7,145 nt of DNA from positions 1 through 7,145 of the forward strand of contig JAMONI010000310.1 of assembly GCA_027065935.1 (NCBI GenBank), read 5' to 3'. A model generated the notes under the pieces. The model saw only the letters and a program-made list of their open reading frames with translations. It was not told the DNA's origin and searched no databases. A program made the position numbers and the translations under genes. Source of the DNA: Flavobacteriales bacterium. GTDB taxonomy: Bacteria > Bacteroidota > Bacteroidia > Flavobacteriales > Flavobacteriaceae. Shown in pieces: positions 5,678 to 7,145 of the stretch (positions are counted from its first letter, which is position 1; each line of letters begins with the position of its first letter).

Positions 5678-6984
5678 TGGGAAGTTTCATCATCCAAGGC
5701 GGTAAAAAACTGAAAGGAACCATTACCCCGCAAGGTGCCAAAAACGAAGCCCTCCAAATCATCAGCGCCGTTTTGCTCACCGGTGATGAAGTAACCGTGA
5801 GGAACCTGCCCGACATCGTTGACGTAAACCGGCTGATAAAAATCCTGCAAAACCTCGGCGTCAAAGTGCAAAAAAAAGAAAAAGGCACCTACACTTTCCA
5901 AGCCGACGAAATCAATTTGGACTATCTCACCGACCCGTCTTACAAAAAAGATGCGGCTAAAATCCGCGGGTCGGTTATGGTGCTCGGACCGCTTTTGGCC
6001 AGATTCGGCAAAGCTTACCTGCCCAAACCCGGAGGTGACAAAATCGGAAGGCGACGGTTGGACACACATTTTGAAGGTTTTATGAAACTGGGCGCCCGGT
6101 TCCGGTTCAACCCCGAAGAAGCATTCTATGGCGTGGAGGCCGAAAAACTTCAAGGCAATTACATCCTCCTGCCCGAAGCATCGGTAACGGGAACCGCCAA
6201 TATCCTCATGGCCGCCGTATTGGCCGAAGGCGAAACGACCATCTACAATGCCGCCTGCGAACCTTACATCCAACAACTGGCCCGAATGCTCAACCGGATG
6301 GGCGCCCGGATTGAAGGCATCGGCTCAAACTTGCTTAAAATCAAAGGCGTTAAAGAATTACACGGCACCGAACATACCATCCTGCCCGATATGATCGAAA
6401 TCGGAAGCTGGATGGGACTGGCCGCTATAACGCGTTCGCAAATCCGCATCAAAAACGTGCGTTCCGAATTCTTGGGACAAATCCCCGGCACCTTCAGGAA
6501 ATTGGGAATTGAATTCCAAATCAAAAACGACGATATCATCATGCCGGGTCAAGAGCATTATGAAATTCAAAAATTTATCGACGGATCGTTCCTCACCGTA
6601 TATGATGCGCCTTGGCCGGGATTCCCCCCCGATTTGATAAGTATTATTTTGGTCACCGCCACCCAAGCACGCGGTAATTTGCTGGTACATCAAAAAATGT
6701 TTGAAAGCCGGCTTTTCTTTGTGGACCGCCTTATCGACATGGGCGCCCAAATCGTTCTGTGCGACCCGCACCGGACCACCGTAGTGGGTATGGATTTCCA
6801 ATCACCACTTCGCGGAATTACCATGGTTTCGCCCGACATTCGTGCCGGTATCTCGTTGCTCATCGCCGCTTTAAGTGCCGAAGGAAAAAGCGTCATCCAC
6901 AATATCGAACAAATCGACCGCGGCTATGAAAAAATCGATGAAAAATTACGTGCGTTAGGGGCGGATATCATACGGGCGGATTGA
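5677..6984 (+). CDS. murA: UDP-N-acetylglucosamine 1-carboxyvinyltransferase (MurA), Asp variant of the active-site Cys
   Basis: This 435-residue cytoplasmic enzyme transfers enolpyruvate from PEP to UDP-GlcNAc, the first committed step of peptidoglycan synthesis. The N-terminus has GAKNEAL (20-26) with Lys22 and Asn23 as in E. coli. The active-site loop reads PKPGGDKIGRR (116-126): Asp121 (nt 6037-6039) occupies the position of E. coli Cys115, and Arg126 that of Arg120. Asp319 in FPPDL corresponds to Asp305, Arg389 in DIRAG to Arg371, and Arg415 in IDRGYEKI to Arg397. The protein is full length, ending in ALGADIIRAD. Cys115 is the residue alkylated by fosfomycin; Asp variants of E. coli MurA stay active and resist the drug, and Asp occurs naturally in mycobacterial and chlamydial MurA. 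Fosfomycin insensitivity is therefore predicted. The start ATG overlaps the stop of the DUF4290 gene. No clear terminator follows. Confidence 0.98.
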   Translation: MGSFIIQGGKKLKGTITPQGAKNEALQIISAVLLTGDEVTVRNLPDIVDVNRLIKILQNLGVKVQKKEKGTYTFQADEINLDYLTDPSYKKDAAKIRGSVMVLGPLLARFGKAYLPKPGGDKIGRRRLDTHFEGFMKLGARFRFNPEEAFYGVEAEKLQGNYILLPEASVTGTANILMAAVLAEGETTIYNAACEPYIQQLARMLNRMGARIEGIGSNLLKIKGVKELHGTEHTILPDMIEIGSWMGLAAITRSQIRIKNVRSEFLGQIPGTFRKLGIEFQIKNDDIIMPGQEHYEIQKFIDGSFLTVYDAPWPGFPPDLISIILVTATQARGNLLVHQKMFESRLFFVDRLIDMGAQIVLCDPHRTTVVGMDFQSPLRGITMVSPDIRAGISLLIAALSAEGKSVIHNIEQIDRGYEKIDEKLRALGADIIRAD

Positions 6985-6992
6985 AATGTGCA

Positions 6993-7016
6993 ACCACCGG
7001 ATATTAAGACCACCGG
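6993..7016. repeat. Direct repeat ACCACCGG x2, 16-bp period
   Basis: ACCACCGG occurs at 6993-7000 and 7009-7016, separated by ATATTAAG, starting nine bases after the murA stop. It could be a paired protein-binding site or a remnant of a small repeat. Two 8-bp copies are little evidence on their own. Confidence 0.35.
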
Positions 7017-7058
7017 TTACCCCTCGATTGAGTTGAATGCGCAGGTTGGTTTGTGATT

Positions 7059-7088
7059 GAGATTCCTCACTTGCGTTCGGAATGACAT
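7059..7088. repeat. Degenerate REP-like palindromic repeat
   Basis: The segment contains ATTCC (7062-7066) and GGAAT (7079-7083) as inverted arms around a CTCACTTGCGTTC-type centre with partial inner pairing. Read on the - strand it gives ATGTCATTCCGAACGC followed by AAGTGAGGAATCTC, which resembles the common dispersed pattern GTCATTCCGAGCG...CGAGGAATCTC found between genes in many bacterial genomes. The family resemblance is from memory. Only one full copy lies in the window, so repetitiveness is not shown here. Confidence 0.5.
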
Positions 7089-7134
7089 ACGCGTCCCGAA
7101 GGCAATAAAAGACTAAAAGAACGACCAATGTCAT
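7082..7134. repeat. 7-bp inverted repeat ATGACAT / ATGTCAT bounding 39 bp
   Basis: ATGACAT (7082-7088) at the edge of the palindromic repeat is the exact reverse complement of ATGTCAT (7128-7134). The second arm continues as GCTCCC towards the window end. This could be the border of a second, oppositely oriented repeat unit of the GTCATGCT type, cut by the window edge. The 39 bp between the arms show no coding or structured sequence. Confidence 0.3.
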
Positions 7135-7145
7135 GCTCCCATAGG

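Larger units (their letters stand above)
6985..7145. other. Intergenic stretch after murA with repeats and no visible gene
   Basis: No coding frame of convincing length or composition is visible on either strand. The base composition differs from the A-rich coding + strand on its left, with more G and T. It holds the ACCACCGG direct repeat, the REP-like palindrome and the ATGACAT/ATGTCAT inverted repeat described separately. I see no GC-rich stem followed by a T-tract, so the end of the murA transcript is not located. Confidence 0.7.

Noticed and set aside
5665..6276. Long open frame on the - strand (203 codons) opposite murA
   Set aside because: It lies fully across murA, whose family identity is certain, and its translation is Phe- and Gly-rich without a recognisable domain, as expected from reading the complement of GAA and AAA codons.
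1337..6984. Signs of recent horizontal transfer or a hidden specialised system
   Set aside because: Codon style is uniform across the run, the genes are intact housekeeping or conserved-family genes, and there are no integrase, transposase, toxin-antitoxin or phage features.
6985..7145. A tRNA, small RNA gene or CRISPR repeat in the terminal gap
   Set aside because: No cloverleaf, no promoter box followed by a stem and T-tract, and no regularly spaced repeats with unique spacers. The repeats present are too short and irregular for CRISPR.

Overview
The window looks like chromosomal DNA from a member of the Bacteroidota, most likely Flavobacteriia or a relative. The DUF4290 protein belongs to a family I know only from that phylum and sits directly before murA. 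MurA carries the PGGDKIGRR form of the active-site loop. The only promoter-like match is a TAnnTTTG box, the -7 element typical of the phylum. Upstream regions are A-rich, with few Shine-Dalgarno sequences. All supported genes are on the + strand and tightly packed.

Left part (1-1214): the 3' portion of an M48-family (Ste24/CAAX-type) membrane zinc protease, cut by the window edge, followed after 25 nt by a small two-helix membrane protein. A 122-nt gap (1215-1336) holds a weak inverted repeat, a TAnnTTTG box and a small hairpin just before the next gene.

Central and right part (1337-6984): a probable six-gene transcription unit with gaps of 9, 31, -17, 16 and -1 nt. The order is ribulose-phosphate 3-epimerase (rpe), an M3 dipeptidyl carboxypeptidase with a lipoprotein signal peptide (dcp-like), a two-TM protein with a possible PH-like domain, a DUF493/YbeD-like protein, a DUF4290 protein with a strongly basic tail, and MurA, the first committed enzyme of peptidoglycan synthesis. 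MurA has Asp at the usual fosfomycin-reactive Cys position, which predicts intrinsic fosfomycin insensitivity.

Right end (6985-7145): no gene is visible. The stretch holds an 8-bp direct repeat, a degenerate palindrome resembling dispersed intergenic repeats, and a 7-bp inverted repeat that may pair it with a second, truncated copy at the window edge.

The genes combine housekeeping metabolism (pentose phosphate pathway, peptidoglycan precursors), peptide turnover in the envelope, and three conserved but uncharacterised proteins coupled to murA. I see no mobile element, CRISPR array, defence system or biosynthetic cluster, and no convincing sign of a wholly new system. The best leads are the uncharacterised block in front of murA and the repeat after it.
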